Part shown: positions 43,814 to 53,817 of the stretch, piece by piece
Position numbering within the stretch: the first letter of the stretch is position 1
Layout: the number at the start of each line of letters is the position of its first letter
Assembly: GCF_900177345.1 (NCBI RefSeq)
Contig: NZ_FWZT01000002.1
Coordinates: forward strand, 310,001 to 374,000
Direction of reading: 5' to 3'
Source of the DNA: Pseudobacteriovorax antillogorgiicola
Lineage (GTDB): Bacteria > Bdellovibrionota_B > Oligoflexia > Oligoflexales > Oligoflexaceae
DNA: 64,000 bases
Notes under the pieces: generated by a model
Told to the model about the DNA's origin: nothing
The model's database searches: none
What the model saw: only the letters and a program-made list of their open reading frames with translations
Position numbers and translations under genes: made by a program

Positions 43814-46237
43814 TTAGTTTCTAAGCGGTTTGCCAGTCTTTAGCATGTGTTCGATACGATCTTGAGTCTTCTGCTCGGTACATAGTTCGAGGAAGACGCG
43901 ACGCTCAAGATCGAGGAAGTACTGCTCATTGACTCTTTGGCCGCCATCTATTTCACCGCCACAGAGAACTGTTGCTACCTTTTCTCCAATAAATGCATCG
44001 TATTCAGAGATCTGACGCCCTTGGACCATATTGTAAAGCATCATTTTAAAGGTTTGGATACCAGGGTCACCGACCACTTTGATTCCCTGAGCAGGTATCG
44101 GTGGCATATAGCCACGGCCAAACATCTCAAGGACCATCTTCTTCGCACGATCGATTTGGTGGTCTCTAGAGATGATGACTTCAGCAGTCTGAGGATACAG
44201 ACCCATTTCGATCGCTTCCTGTCCAGACGTGGAAGTTCTGGCCATACCAATCAGCATGAAAGCTCTTTGTAAGAAAGGCATTGGGTCGCCCATCTCGGTG
44301 AGATCCATCTGCTTATAAGCTCTGAGAGCTAGCTCTTTAGTACCTCCCCCACCAGGAATTAAGCCAACACCAACTTCAACGAGACCAGCAAAGGTATCAT
44401 TAGCAACGAGTTGTCGAGAGGCGTGGAGAGAGACTTCGCAACCACCACCCAAGACCAAACCTTGAGGGCAGGAAACACTAGGGAATGGGGCATACTTGAT
44501 CATCTGCACGGCACCCTGGAAGCGTCTTAAGAAGCCATCGAGCTCTTCGAATTTCTTCTCTTTGCAGGCTCCTATGACCTCCCTTAGGTCAGCTCCGGCT
44601 GAGAATACTTCACCATCGTTACCAATAACGAGGCCATCAAAGTCTGCTTGGACCTTCTCCACAGCCTTGATGGTTTGCTCACAAATATCGCTATTAAGGG
44701 CGTTCATCTTAGAGTGGAAGGTAAGGCAGGCGACTCCATCACCAATGTCGACTAGGCTGGCATTTTTGCTCGAAAGAACGACGCGCTTGTCTTTGGGGTT
44801 TTGGAATCTTGGCAGGTAGTACAGATGCTCTTCTTTGGGGATCTCGCCGTGAGAGCCTTGCTTACCCATAAACTGGGATTGTGGACCTTCCATATGCCAC
44901 TCCGTGGAGTTCGGCATAGGTTTATAGAATTCGATCCCTTTCTTAACCCAATCCGGTAGCTTGACCCCATCGCTTTCCATACGGTCAAGTATTTCGTCAT
45001 GACCAAGAGCTTGCCATAGTTGGAAGGGGCCCCACTCCCAATTGAAGCCCCATTTGATGCTGTTATCAACAGCCAACGGCTGATTGTTAGCAATCTCTTC
45101 AAGGAGGATAGCTGAATAGGCCATACTATCTCGTAAAATACGCCATAAAAATTGAGCATTGTTATCATCCTGCTTCAAGACGAATTTCAAACGCTCGATG
45201 GTGTCAGGCATCTTCTTTGCTTCAGCCATCCATGGAGAAAGTGTCGGAGCCTGCTCAACATAGTCACCACTTTCTGGGCGGTAGGCGAGTATCTTAGTTT
45301 TTCCACCGTCCTTGGTTTTCATGTAGGCGCCTTTTGAGCCAGACTTTTGGCCTAGGTGGCCCTTCTCTATAAGCTCAGAGATCCATTTAGGTGGTAGGAA
45401 CCAGTCGCGATAGGGATCTTCAGGAGCGTAGTCATAAACATTGCGAGCCACATGAGCGAAGGTGTCGATGCCGACAACATCCATGGTCCGAAGGGTCGCG
45501 GATGGTGGTCGACCCATAAGCTTACCGGTAAGGGCGTCAACAGTCTCAACATTGAGTCCAAGGTCTTCCATATGCTTGAGAGATGACTGCATATTGAAAA
45601 CACCGATACGGTTGGCAATAAAGTTGATCGTATCATTGGTGTAAACAATGCCCTTGCCAAGACGTTCTTTAATCCAGGCTGAAAGCTCGTCAACCATTTC
45701 CATGTTGTTTTTGGCATGGGGGACGATCTCAAGCAGCTTCATGTACCTTGGCGGATTGAAAAAGTGAGTTCCAAAGAATCGAGCCTGGAAACTGTCATCC
45801 ATGTCTTCACACATTTTAGCCATGGATAGGCCAGAGGTGTTACTCGTAATGGGTACATCGGTACGGGCATACTCTGCAATTTTTTTGAGCATGGACTTTT
45901 TGATATCGATGCGTTCGATAACAGCTTCGATCACCCAATCACAATCCGCAAGGACCGACATGTCGTCGTCAAAGTTTCCCGGAATGATATTTGGTAAAAC
46001 ACTTGGTGATACTAAAGGCGCTGGCTTAAGTTTTTTAAGGTTTTCAATGGCGAGAATCGCTGGAGTCGATCGGAAGTTTTTGCCAACTGCCTTGGCAAGC
46101 TTCTTATCTTCTGGTGCTTTGTCGCTGGATAAATCTAACAGATGCGTTTGAACTCCTGCTGCTGCCAGGTGGGCCGCGATCTGAGCGCCCATGACTCCTG
46201 CACCCAGGACGGCAGCCTTTTTGATTTTTAAGGCCAT
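43814..46237 (-). CDS. fadN: 3-hydroxyacyl-CoA dehydrogenase / enoyl-CoA hydratase (FadN-type)
   Basis: The 807-residue fusion has the dehydrogenase first and the hydratase last, as in Bacillus FadN and unlike FadB. The N-terminal Rossmann motif is AAVLGAGVMGAQIAAHLA, with FFGTHFFNPPRYMKLLE carrying the catalytic His of the dehydrogenase. The hydratase is at about 490-720 with NDGEVFSAGADLREV and LVLGGGCEVSLHA. It oxidises and hydrates acyl-CoA intermediates in cooperation with fadA. AAAGGAG lies seven bases before the ATG. Confidence 0.93.
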   Translation of the reverse strand: MALKIKKAAVLGAGVMGAQIAAHLAAAGVQTHLLDLSSDKAPEDKKLAKAVGKNFRSTPAILAIENLKKLKPAPLVSPSVLPNIIPGNFDDDMSVLADCDWVIEAVIERIDIKKSMLKKIAEYARTDVPITSNTSGLSMAKMCEDMDDSFQARFFGTHFFNPPRYMKLLEIVPHAKNNMEMVDELSAWIKERLGKGIVYTNDTINFIANRIGVFNMQSSLKHMEDLGLNVETVDALTGKLMGRPPSATLRTMDVVGIDTFAHVARNVYDYAPEDPYRDWFLPPKWISELIEKGHLGQKSGSKGAYMKTKDGGKTKILAYRPESGDYVEQAPTLSPWMAEAKKMPDTIERLKFVLKQDDNNAQFLWRILRDSMAYSAILLEEIANNQPLAVDNSIKWGFNWEWGPFQLWQALGHDEILDRMESDGVKLPDWVKKGIEFYKPMPNSTEWHMEGPQSQFMGKQGSHGEIPKEEHLYYLPRFQNPKDKRVVLSSKNASLVDIGDGVACLTFHSKMNALNSDICEQTIKAVEKVQADFDGLVIGNDGEVFSAGADLREVIGACKEKKFEELDGFLRRFQGAVQMIKYAPFPSVSCPQGLVLGGGCEVSLHASRQLVANDTFAGLVEVGVGLIPGGGGTKELALRAYKQMDLTEMGDPMPFLQRAFMLIGMARTSTSGQEAIEMGLYPQTAEVIISRDHQIDRAKKMVLEMFGRGYMPPIPAQGIKVVGDPGIQTFKMMLYNMVQGRQISEYDAFIGEKVATVLCGGEIDGGQRVNEQYFLDLERRVFLELCTEQKTQDRIEHMLKTGKPLRN

Positions 46238-46249
46238 TCAAAACTCCTT

Positions 46250-46516
46250 TTAAAATTGATAATTCATAATCTGCCCGCATTTATGTCGACTGATATCAAC
46301 GATCAGGCTAAACCCCTTACCGTTCATCAACACCTCACAAGTGAAGGCTGAATGACCGTTCGTTGGCCCAACAAGTCTCAGTTGCCCTGCCCTTCCTGGC
46401 TCAACAAACATACCCAAGACTCCAAAAGAGCCTTTTTCAGGTTTTCGAGAATAAAAACTATCGGAGGATAACGTGAATCGCAAGGGCTGATCAACTGCAT
46501 TAAACAACCGCTTCAC
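46250..46516 (-). CDS. Possible small protein upstream of fadN
   Basis: The 88-residue frame starts at GTG 46516 and ends 12 bases before fadN. The sequence is beta-rich (FGVLGMFVEPGRAGQLRLVG; FTCEVLMNGKGFSLIVDI) and could be a small PilZ-like or other barrel domain, though no diagnostic motif is present. No good ribosome site was found. Its position at the head of the fad operon gives it some weight. It could also be a chance frame. Confidence 0.4.
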   Translation of the reverse strand: MKRLFNAVDQPLRFTLSSDSFYSRKPEKGSFGVLGMFVEPGRAGQLRLVGPTNGHSAFTCEVLMNGKGFSLIVDISRHKCGQIMNYQF

Positions 46517-46602
46517 TTAACTTGTTAGTGGAATCCTAAGGGCAAGGGGATCTATAGCTTGTAAATTAACGAGATGGTGAGATCTCATGTGCAGTGGCAA
46601 GA

Positions 46603-46633
46603 CTGAGGAAGCCATGCAACTAGGCTTCCTCAG
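46603..46633 (-). terminator. Hairpin downstream of tkt
   Basis: CTGAGGAAGCC and GGCTTCCTCAG form a perfect eleven-base stem with a nine-base loop, 16 bases past the tkt stop on the minus strand. The following T run is poor (TCTTGCC), so termination may be only partial. Confidence 0.6.
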
Positions 46634-46648
46634 ATAGTCATCGATGAC

Positions 46649-48610
46649 TTAAATTTGAGCTAACCAATCGCGAACTTTCTTCGCGGTTTGATCAGGTGTA
46701 AACCCATAAAGTTTTTCTAGATCTCCAGCGGGAGCGCTATGACCATACTGATCGAAACCAATGTTAAGCCCCATACTACCGGTATACTTTTGCCAGCCAA
46801 GAGTGACGCCGGCCTCAATGGAGACTCGCTTGACCATTCGTGGAGGAAGGACCTCGTCGCGATACTCTTGTGGTTGCTCGTCGAAAATCTTCCAACATGG
46901 CATGGACACAACACGGACATTCAGGTCGGTAAGCTCAGCGGCAGTCGCTCGTGCGAGCGCAACTTCTGCGCCAGTGGCAATCAAAATCACATTTGGCTCA
47001 GCTTCGGTGTCTTGTACGACATAGGCACCACGACCAGCATTTTGGACGGTGTCGAGATCGATATCAAGAATCGGGAGCTTCTGGCGTGATAGACAGATAG
47101 CTGACGGTCGCTTTTCAACCAATGCCGTTTTCATTAGCACCTGAGTTTCGAAAGCATCGGCAGGGCGCATGACGAGAAAGTCTGGAATCAGGCGCAGGGA
47201 CATCACGTGCTCTACAGGCTGGTGTGTGGGTCCATCTTCACCAAGATAGAAAGAATCGTGGGTGAACTCATGGATGACTCGCACTTTTTGAATGGCACCG
47301 AGTCGTAGAGCGGGACGTGAGTAGTCAGCGAACGAAAGGAACGTTGCATCAAACGGGATCACTCCTCCATGAAGTGCCATGCCGTTACAGATTGCGGACA
47401 TAGGAAATTCACGGACACCAAAGGCAAGGTTACGATTGCCATGATGATCACGATCGAAGTCACCGACCTTTTTGGCAAATGCACCAGTCATGTTTGACGG
47501 CTCTAGATCGGCGCTACCACCCATCAGGTTGGGGAGTTGGTCAGCCCATGATTCCAGAACATCGCCGAAGGCATTGCGAGTGGCGACAGGCTTGCTGCGA
47601 TCCCAAGCAATATCCTTGAGGTGGCTAAAGTCAGACTCGAAGCACTGGCGATATAGTTCGGAGAAACCTTCGTCCTTCATCTTTTCATCGAGCATCGCAT
47701 GCCATTGCTTGACTTCACTACGAAGTTTGTCGAAGTTTCGGCGGAAATGGTTGATGGAGTCCTCAGGAGCGTAGAATTCTTCATCCTTGAGGCCCATTTT
47801 TTCTTTGGTTTTAGCCTTTTCTTCAGGGGGGAGAGGTGCACCATGAGTTTTGTGGCTACCTTCCATGGAAAACGCGCCCTTGGCCATGGTTGTATCGCCA
47901 ATGATCAAGAGAGGCTGCGTGCGACCAGTTGATTGTGCGTGATCCATGGCTTCTCTTAGCTTGCTGTGGTCGTGGCCATCAACCTCAAGCACATCCCAAC
48001 CAAAGCCTTCGAAAATCTTTTGGTAATCATCGGAAACAGAGCGATCGATCTGACCAGAAATCTGGATTTTATTGCGATCGTAGAACCAAACAAGGTTGTC
48101 CAGCTTTAAGTGACCAGCCAGAGATGCAGCTCCCAAGGTCACACCTTCCTGCATGCAGCCGTCACCCATTAGAACCCAGGTCTTTTGCTTAAAAACTTCG
48201 GTGCCAAACTTAGCACCCAAATGCCTCGCAGCGATGGCAAAGCCAACAGACATGGCAGCACCTTGACCAAGAGGTCCGGTGGTGCACTCTACACCAGGGG
48301 TCATGTAGTTTTCGGGGTGGCCAGGGGTGCGTGAATGAAGCTGACGAAACTTTTTGAGGTCATCCATCTCAAGCCAGCCCACATGCTGTAAGAGAGAGTA
48401 GATCAACATAGATTCGTGACCTGCACTCAAGATGAATCGATCGCGGCCTAACCATCCGGGGTTATCGGGATCGAACTTAAGGTATTCAGAGAATAGGAGA
48501 TAAGCAAAGTCCATACTGGACATCGCGCCGCCGGGGTGGCCTGAATTCGCCTTGCTAACGCCATCGATAACAAGACCTTTCAGAACGTTAATGGTCTGGA
48601 TGTCATTCAT
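46649..48610 (-). CDS. tkt: Transketolase
   Basis: The 653-residue enzyme moves two-carbon units between sugar phosphates in the pentose phosphate pathway with thiamine diphosphate. Motifs: KANSGHPGGAMSSMDFAYLL, TTGPLGQGAAMSVG, VLMGDGCMQEGV with the Mg-binding Asp, FDATFLSFADYSRPALRL and LGEDGPTHQPVEH. The ATG at 48610 has GAGG six bases upstream; the frame from 48667 adds 19 residues without support. Confidence 0.96.
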   Translation of the reverse strand: MNDIQTINVLKGLVIDGVSKANSGHPGGAMSSMDFAYLLFSEYLKFDPDNPGWLGRDRFILSAGHESMLIYSLLQHVGWLEMDDLKKFRQLHSRTPGHPENYMTPGVECTTGPLGQGAAMSVGFAIAARHLGAKFGTEVFKQKTWVLMGDGCMQEGVTLGAASLAGHLKLDNLVWFYDRNKIQISGQIDRSVSDDYQKIFEGFGWDVLEVDGHDHSKLREAMDHAQSTGRTQPLLIIGDTTMAKGAFSMEGSHKTHGAPLPPEEKAKTKEKMGLKDEEFYAPEDSINHFRRNFDKLRSEVKQWHAMLDEKMKDEGFSELYRQCFESDFSHLKDIAWDRSKPVATRNAFGDVLESWADQLPNLMGGSADLEPSNMTGAFAKKVGDFDRDHHGNRNLAFGVREFPMSAICNGMALHGGVIPFDATFLSFADYSRPALRLGAIQKVRVIHEFTHDSFYLGEDGPTHQPVEHVMSLRLIPDFLVMRPADAFETQVLMKTALVEKRPSAICLSRQKLPILDIDLDTVQNAGRGAYVVQDTEAEPNVILIATGAEVALARATAAELTDLNVRVVSMPCWKIFDEQPQEYRDEVLPPRMVKRVSIEAGVTLGWQKYTGSMGLNIGFDQYGHSAPAGDLEKLYGFTPDQTAKKVRDWLAQI

Positions 48611-48717
48611 GGGAGCCCTCATGATTTCTATATGATTCCGATTTGCGGGCGGAGTATAACCAGGCACGGGAGAACCGTCAAATGTTCATCAAAGTTTTTG
48701 GCTAGGCTTATCTTATT

Positions 48718-49779
48718 TTAAAAAAGGTCTTTTTCTTGGGGCAATTCTTGGGTGGCAGGAATTTCACTTAAGGCTACGGTTAAGTTCACAAAACCTGTTC
48801 TGCGACGATAGATTTTCAATGTTACCCGAGAGGCTGGAGCCTTTTGGCTTAAAAAACGCTGTAGCTGGTTGAGATCAAATATTTTTTTGCCATCCATAGC
48901 CATGATCAAGTCACCGATTCTGAGGCCAGCGCGGTAGGCTGGTCCCTCCACAATCAGGTTTTCAACAATGACGCCATACACCCCGGAGGGATCGTAGTTG
49001 TCCCCCAATTCATCTTGAGCGAGGATGTTTTTACCAACAATTCCAAGCCATGGCCGAATGACTTTACCGTGCCGGATCAGGTCTTTTACCACCGACTGAA
49101 CAAGGTTGCTGGGAATCGCGAAGCCGATACCAGCCCCTTGAGCACTAACAGCGGTGTTGACACCAATGACGCGCCCCCTGATATCAATGAGTGGGCCGCC
49201 AGAGTTGCCTGGATGTATGGGTGCGTCAGTTTGTAGGAAGCGGTCGTAGGGACCAGTGCCAATCACGCGGCCTTTGGCAGAAATGATCCCGCTGGTGACG
49301 GTGTGAGCAAAGCCGAATGGGTTGCCAATAGCCAGGACGATGTCTCCGACGCGGAGTCTGTCACTGTCGCCGAAATCTAAGGGGCGAGCCTCACCTCTCT
49401 GGTGGATTTTAAGTAGGGCCAGATCCGTCTTTTGGTCGGCACCTACTAGCTTGGCGCGAACCTTCTTTTTGGTCTTGGCGAAGAGGACATCAATTTTTGC
49501 CGCACCATCCACTACATGGTAGTTGGTGATGACGTAGCCACTTTGCTTCATGATAACCCCTGAGCCAAGGGAGTGAGTCTTGGCTCCCCGAGGAAGTCGA
49601 CCGTTTAGAAAAAACTGATAGGGGTCGAGCAAGGCGTCACGACCTGCCACATACTGGGTCGTACGAATATTGACCACACCGGGAATCGCCCGTTCCGCTA
49701 TATCAGCAAAGCTCTGATAGATGCGGCCATAACTATCTGTCGCGAAAATAATAGAGATCAGTACGATCACTAGGTGCAT
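48718..49779 (-). CDS. Trypsin-like serine protease with one PDZ domain (HtrA/DegS type)
   Basis: The 353-residue periplasmic protease has an N-terminal signal or anchor (MHLVIVLISIIFATDSYG), then the protease domain with catalytic His88 in TNYHVVDG, Asp119 in KTDLALLK and Ser193 in HPGNSGGPLID. One PDZ domain (about 255-335; VIVENLIVEGPAYRAGLRIG) follows, as in DegS. It degrades or senses misfolded envelope proteins. GAGGG lies upstream of the ATG. It is divergent from the PBP gene. Confidence 0.92.
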   Translation of the reverse strand: MHLVIVLISIIFATDSYGRIYQSFADIAERAIPGVVNIRTTQYVAGRDALLDPYQFFLNGRLPRGAKTHSLGSGVIMKQSGYVITNYHVVDGAAKIDVLFAKTKKKVRAKLVGADQKTDLALLKIHQRGEARPLDFGDSDRLRVGDIVLAIGNPFGFAHTVTSGIISAKGRVIGTGPYDRFLQTDAPIHPGNSGGPLIDIRGRVIGVNTAVSAQGAGIGFAIPSNLVQSVVKDLIRHGKVIRPWLGIVGKNILAQDELGDNYDPSGVYGVIVENLIVEGPAYRAGLRIGDLIMAMDGKKIFDLNQLQRFLSQKAPASRVTLKIYRRRTGFVNLTVALSEIPATQELPQEKDLF

Positions 49780-49988
49780 GTCTGTCCCTCTGCAACTGAC
49801 CCGGCTCCATATTTAGGATAGGACTGATTCGGCGATCTGAACTCGGTAAAGCTTGCCTAGTCTGGCCTTGATAGCTATGGCGGTGTTACGGACCAAGGAT
49901 CAAATGCTAGACTTATTAATGATATCAAGCAATAATTCTTTGATTGAGGGCATTTGCACGCGGTCATCATCATAAGGAACAATATCCA

Positions 49989-52900
49989 TTGGAAAACGTT
50001 AAGAAGTATTCACTCTATGCTCTTCTCCTAGTAACAGTAGCTGGATTCTCCGCAGGACTCGGAGTGATCTCGGTGGTTGTTTTCCAGGTTTATTTTGGGG
50101 ATGTTTCTGAACTTAAAAAGTCTACTATCCTGGCACGAATTAACGAAGAGACAACAATCTACACGCTCAATGAAGAGCAGAAGTTGGGAAGCTTTTTCAA
50201 TGAGTCTCATCGTAGTTACGTTCCTATTGACGAGATTCCTACCCACATGATTCGAGCCATGGTAGCTTCCGAAGATAAAAACTACTACAACCACTCTGGG
50301 GTCGACCCAATTGCTATTTCAAAGGCCTTTTGGGAGGGGGTCTCTTCCGGTCTTCGCTTTCGTCGCGGTGGTTCGACCATCACCCAACAAACGGTAAAAA
50401 ATATTCTGGATCGTCGGGAGCATACCTTCAAAAGGAAGTTTAAAGAGATGATCCGAGCTCTGCAGTTGGAGAGGATGTACTCCAAGGAGCAGATTCTCGA
50501 GTTCTATCTGAACCAATTCCACGTCACTGCTAATGGTAAGGGGATTGGGATTGCTGCGAAATACTATTTCAATAAAGACGTGCAAGATATCAACTTGATC
50601 GAAGGGGCATTCATCGCAGGTTCGGTGAAGGCTCCTAGTAAATATAATCCCTTTATCAAGTATACCAAAGCAAAGCGTGATAAGGCCTTGCTTGAAGCGA
50701 ATCGCAGGAAAAACTATGTTCTGCGACGAATGTATGAACAAGGTTGGATAAGTGAAGCTGAACTGAAAGACGCTTGGGATCAGCCGGTACCATTCAATCG
50801 TGGAAAATTCCGTACCCGAGAGGTTGCACTGGTCTCATTGGTGCGTGGTCAGCTTGATAAGAAAGAGATTCTCGATGCCTTAGGGATGGATTCGATTCAA
50901 GAGTTGAATCACGCTGGGTTGAGGATCTACACCACCATTGATAAAAAGATGCAAGATGTTGCGCAACTAGCCATGCGACGAAATTTGTCTCGACTGGAAA
51001 CCATACTCCAGGGCTATCGGGTAGAAGATCCTGAGCTTTTCAAACCTCTTCGCTCCCTAGAAGTTAACCAGTTTTACTATGCTAAAGTTGATAAAATTGT
51101 CAAAGGCAAGGATCCTAAGATCTTTGTCGACTTCGGTTTGCCGAAGGGGGTTGTGCCCTCAAAATCTCTCATTCGAACAGCAAAGATTTTGAATCTCCCC
51201 ACCTACAAAGGCTACAAGTTTCACCTCGATGAGATTCTGAACACCACTAAGGTGGGGGATATTATATTCGTCGAGGTCATGAGTTACGATAAGGATACGA
51301 ATCAAGCTGTCCTTGAAATTAAAAAGCGCCCCAGTATCAACGGTGGTTTGATATCTGTGGACAAGGGCGAAGTTCGGTCGGTTGTCGCTGGGTTTGACAA
51401 CAAGGGCTACAATCGGGCGATGTTTGCTGCACGACAGCCAGGTTCAGTTTTCAAGTCAGTGGTCTATTTTGCTGCGTTGCAGCTAGGCTGGAGCGTTCTC
51501 GATCAATTAGATAACGAGCGACGCTTATTTTCCATTCAGGGTACTTATTACTTCCCTAGGCCTGACCACAAAAGCCCATATAAAGACGTTTCGCTTCTGT
51601 GGGCCGGTGTTAAGTCTGAGAACCTAGCAACCATTTATCTTACGAAAAACTTACTATCGAAGCTTAACTTTGACGAGTTTAAAACTCTTTTAGGTAGCTC
51701 CGGCTTGCTCCCCGAAGACGACGAAGCTCCGAGGGACTATCACTATCGAGTGGCAAAGGAAACTGGGGTTCAATTGGATAATAGTGGTATTAAAGAGTAT
51801 CTGCTCGGCCGTACGATCGAGGATATGAAGCCAGATCTCGTGTTCTCTGGGCGATTATCTCTGCTCCGAGATTTAAGCAAACTATGGTGGGGACGTGGCT
51901 ACCTAGCAGAGCTACAAAACCTCTATCTCATTGAGCCTGACGAAATTTCGAATCGTGAGCGGGCAACACGGATTAATTTGCTCAAAAGGAATTACGAGCG
52001 AATGGGTGTTCTAGCGAGAAGCGCAAGAGAGGATTGGGATCGCCTTGGCCAAGAGATCCAGAGAATCGGGCCCGAAGGGGTTTTCATGGATGAGGCTTTA
52101 ACAACGATTTTGTCTCGGTTTCGGGTTATGAGTTCTTCAAGCCGTCCGACTCTTGGTTATGTCCGGGAGTTGCCAGGGGAAGAGTATGTTCCTACCAAGC
52201 CTGATGAAGAAATAACACTTCAGCCCCCTCCAGGGCGATCTCTAAATCCACTGGATGTGCAAGCGATTTGGGGCGGCATGGATAGTCTAGGTGGCCAGTC
52301 TAATATCCAACTCGACGATATCCTTTTGGATGCCTATCTACCGTTAAAATACTACGAAAAGATTCGTGCAGGCGTTGAAGATCGCTACCGCTTGGTGATG
52401 ACGCAAAAAGATAAATACTCTCTTTACCAGTATTTTCATCACCATGACTTTAAAATCGCTGTTGGCTTGAAGTATCTCGTGGATCTAGGGCGTGCGATGG
52501 GCGTTTACTCGCGGCTAGAGCCAGTGTTGTCCTATGGCCTGGGTACCAATGAAGTTAGTGTGGCTGAAGTAGCCAAGGTCTATCAGACTTTCAAGAGTGG
52601 TAAGATTTACCGCTTCTTTGAAGAAGGTCCTCAGAATCAGTTGAACTTTGTTCGGCGGATTGAAGATCGGGATGGCAATGTGTTATGGGAAGCGAAGAAA
52701 GAAGAGTTTCAACTGGTCGATCCGTGCTATGCAGCGCAGATGGGCGAGATTTTGAGAAAGGTTGTAACCCATGGCACAGGCCGTCGGGCACGGGGTGAAC
52801 TCTATCTGGATCTTAGTGAGGTAGCAGGGATCTCAGCAGGTCAGCGGAAGGGTAAAATAAGGATTCCCGCTTATGGTAAAACTGGAACTACAAACGACTA

Positions 52901-53666
52901 CACCACAGCTTACTTTGCTGGTTATGTGCCCTATCCTTCGTCCGCCCGAGCTGCATTGGACCCGATGGAGGGAGCGAATGTGATTGCGTCCTATGTTGGC
53001 TACGATCTCAATCAAACCATGCAGCGGGGGCCATTTAGAATCTCAGGTGCCATGGGAGCCTTACCAGTTTGGACTGACTACGCTAAAGGTCTCTTGAAGG
53101 TGCAAGAGTACGGGGAGTACCTAGATAAATTCGATTTGAATCTCATATCTCGTCAGGTTTGGCCTCTGAAGTTTCATGAATGCACCAGTGGAACCAAAGT
53201 CGACCTTCCCCGTGGAACCATCATTCGAGCTTCAAACCAGGGCGATAGTGAATCGTTCGGTTTCACTAACTTTGCGAAGGATGGTGAAACATTTATGAAT
53301 GAGTTTGCACGCACGCGATCGATCAACTCATACGTCCAAATTGCGATGAAGTCTGATGAGCGTGGGCGATCCCCGCGCCGGATGTTTCAGCCGTTCTTAA
53401 AAGAAGATACTGAAGCTTCCGAACCAAAGGACGTGAGTGGGGATCCTGAGTATAGCGACGATGGTGAAATGGACGAGGGTGATGAGCTAGAGCTATCCCC
53501 AAGCCCCGATGACACCGACTCAGGATTGGGAAGTTCATCAATACCTCAAGAGGCACGTGTGACTCCTACGCCAGCTCCGGCACCGTTGCCTCGCACCAGC
53601 GATAAGCCTGCAAACGAAGAGGAGTCAGACTCCGAAGGTCGTCTTGAGGATGACGAGCTTTGGTAA
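49989..53666 (+). CDS. Penicillin-binding protein 1A, oversized
   Basis: The 1225-residue protein is a class A PBP with an N-terminal anchor. The glycosyltransferase 51 domain has ASEDKNYYNHSGVD, GGSTITQQTVKN and RKFKEMIRALQLERMYSK; the transpeptidase has SVFK at about 486, SEN at about 543 and KTGTTND at about 964. About 420 residues separate SEN and KTG, against roughly 190 in E. coli PBP1A, so a large insert is present. The C-terminal 130 residues are acidic, Pro/Ser-rich and disordered. It polymerises and crosslinks peptidoglycan. Start is TTG 49989 with AAGGA ten bases upstream; TTG 49944 is the alternative. Confidence 0.9.
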   Translation: MENVKKYSLYALLLVTVAGFSAGLGVISVVVFQVYFGDVSELKKSTILARINEETTIYTLNEEQKLGSFFNESHRSYVPIDEIPTHMIRAMVASEDKNYYNHSGVDPIAISKAFWEGVSSGLRFRRGGSTITQQTVKNILDRREHTFKRKFKEMIRALQLERMYSKEQILEFYLNQFHVTANGKGIGIAAKYYFNKDVQDINLIEGAFIAGSVKAPSKYNPFIKYTKAKRDKALLEANRRKNYVLRRMYEQGWISEAELKDAWDQPVPFNRGKFRTREVALVSLVRGQLDKKEILDALGMDSIQELNHAGLRIYTTIDKKMQDVAQLAMRRNLSRLETILQGYRVEDPELFKPLRSLEVNQFYYAKVDKIVKGKDPKIFVDFGLPKGVVPSKSLIRTAKILNLPTYKGYKFHLDEILNTTKVGDIIFVEVMSYDKDTNQAVLEIKKRPSINGGLISVDKGEVRSVVAGFDNKGYNRAMFAARQPGSVFKSVVYFAALQLGWSVLDQLDNERRLFSIQGTYYFPRPDHKSPYKDVSLLWAGVKSENLATIYLTKNLLSKLNFDEFKTLLGSSGLLPEDDEAPRDYHYRVAKETGVQLDNSGIKEYLLGRTIEDMKPDLVFSGRLSLLRDLSKLWWGRGYLAELQNLYLIEPDEISNRERATRINLLKRNYERMGVLARSAREDWDRLGQEIQRIGPEGVFMDEALTTILSRFRVMSSSSRPTLGYVRELPGEEYVPTKPDEEITLQPPPGRSLNPLDVQAIWGGMDSLGGQSNIQLDDILLDAYLPLKYYEKIRAGVEDRYRLVMTQKDKYSLYQYFHHHDFKIAVGLKYLVDLGRAMGVYSRLEPVLSYGLGTNEVSVAEVAKVYQTFKSGKIYRFFEEGPQNQLNFVRRIEDRDGNVLWEAKKEEFQLVDPCYAAQMGEILRKVVTHGTGRRARGELYLDLSEVAGISAGQRKGKIRIPAYGKTGTTNDYTTAYFAGYVPYPSSARAALDPMEGANVIASYVGYDLNQTMQRGPFRISGAMGALPVWTDYAKGLLKVQEYGEYLDKFDLNLISRQVWPLKFHECTSGTKVDLPRGTIIRASNQGDSESFGFTNFAKDGETFMNEFARTRSINSYVQIAMKSDERGRSPRRMFQPFLKEDTEASEPKDVSGDPEYSDDGEMDEGDELELSPSPDDTDSGLGSSSIPQEARVTPTPAPAPLPRTSDKPANEEESDSEGRLEDDELW

Positions 53667-53817
53667 TCTCCCTTCCTTTTTTATTATGGACGATGTGGCG
53701 GATTAAAAAGAAGCTAGATTATTCGCCCTGAGTCCCCTAATAAAGGAGGCAGGTGCTACCACAGCCATGTGCCTATAAGTCAGCTTATCTGTGTCATATT
53801 CTTGAATGAGGTTATTC

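Noticed and set aside
44752-45732. Long minus-strand frames inside fadN (138 and 121 residues)
   Set aside because: They lie in another frame on the coding strand of a well-supported gene.
53752-53808. 18-codon GTG ORF before hemL
   Set aside because: The AGGAGG lies only three bases from the GTG and no regulatory motif is present; kept only as a note on the hemL start.
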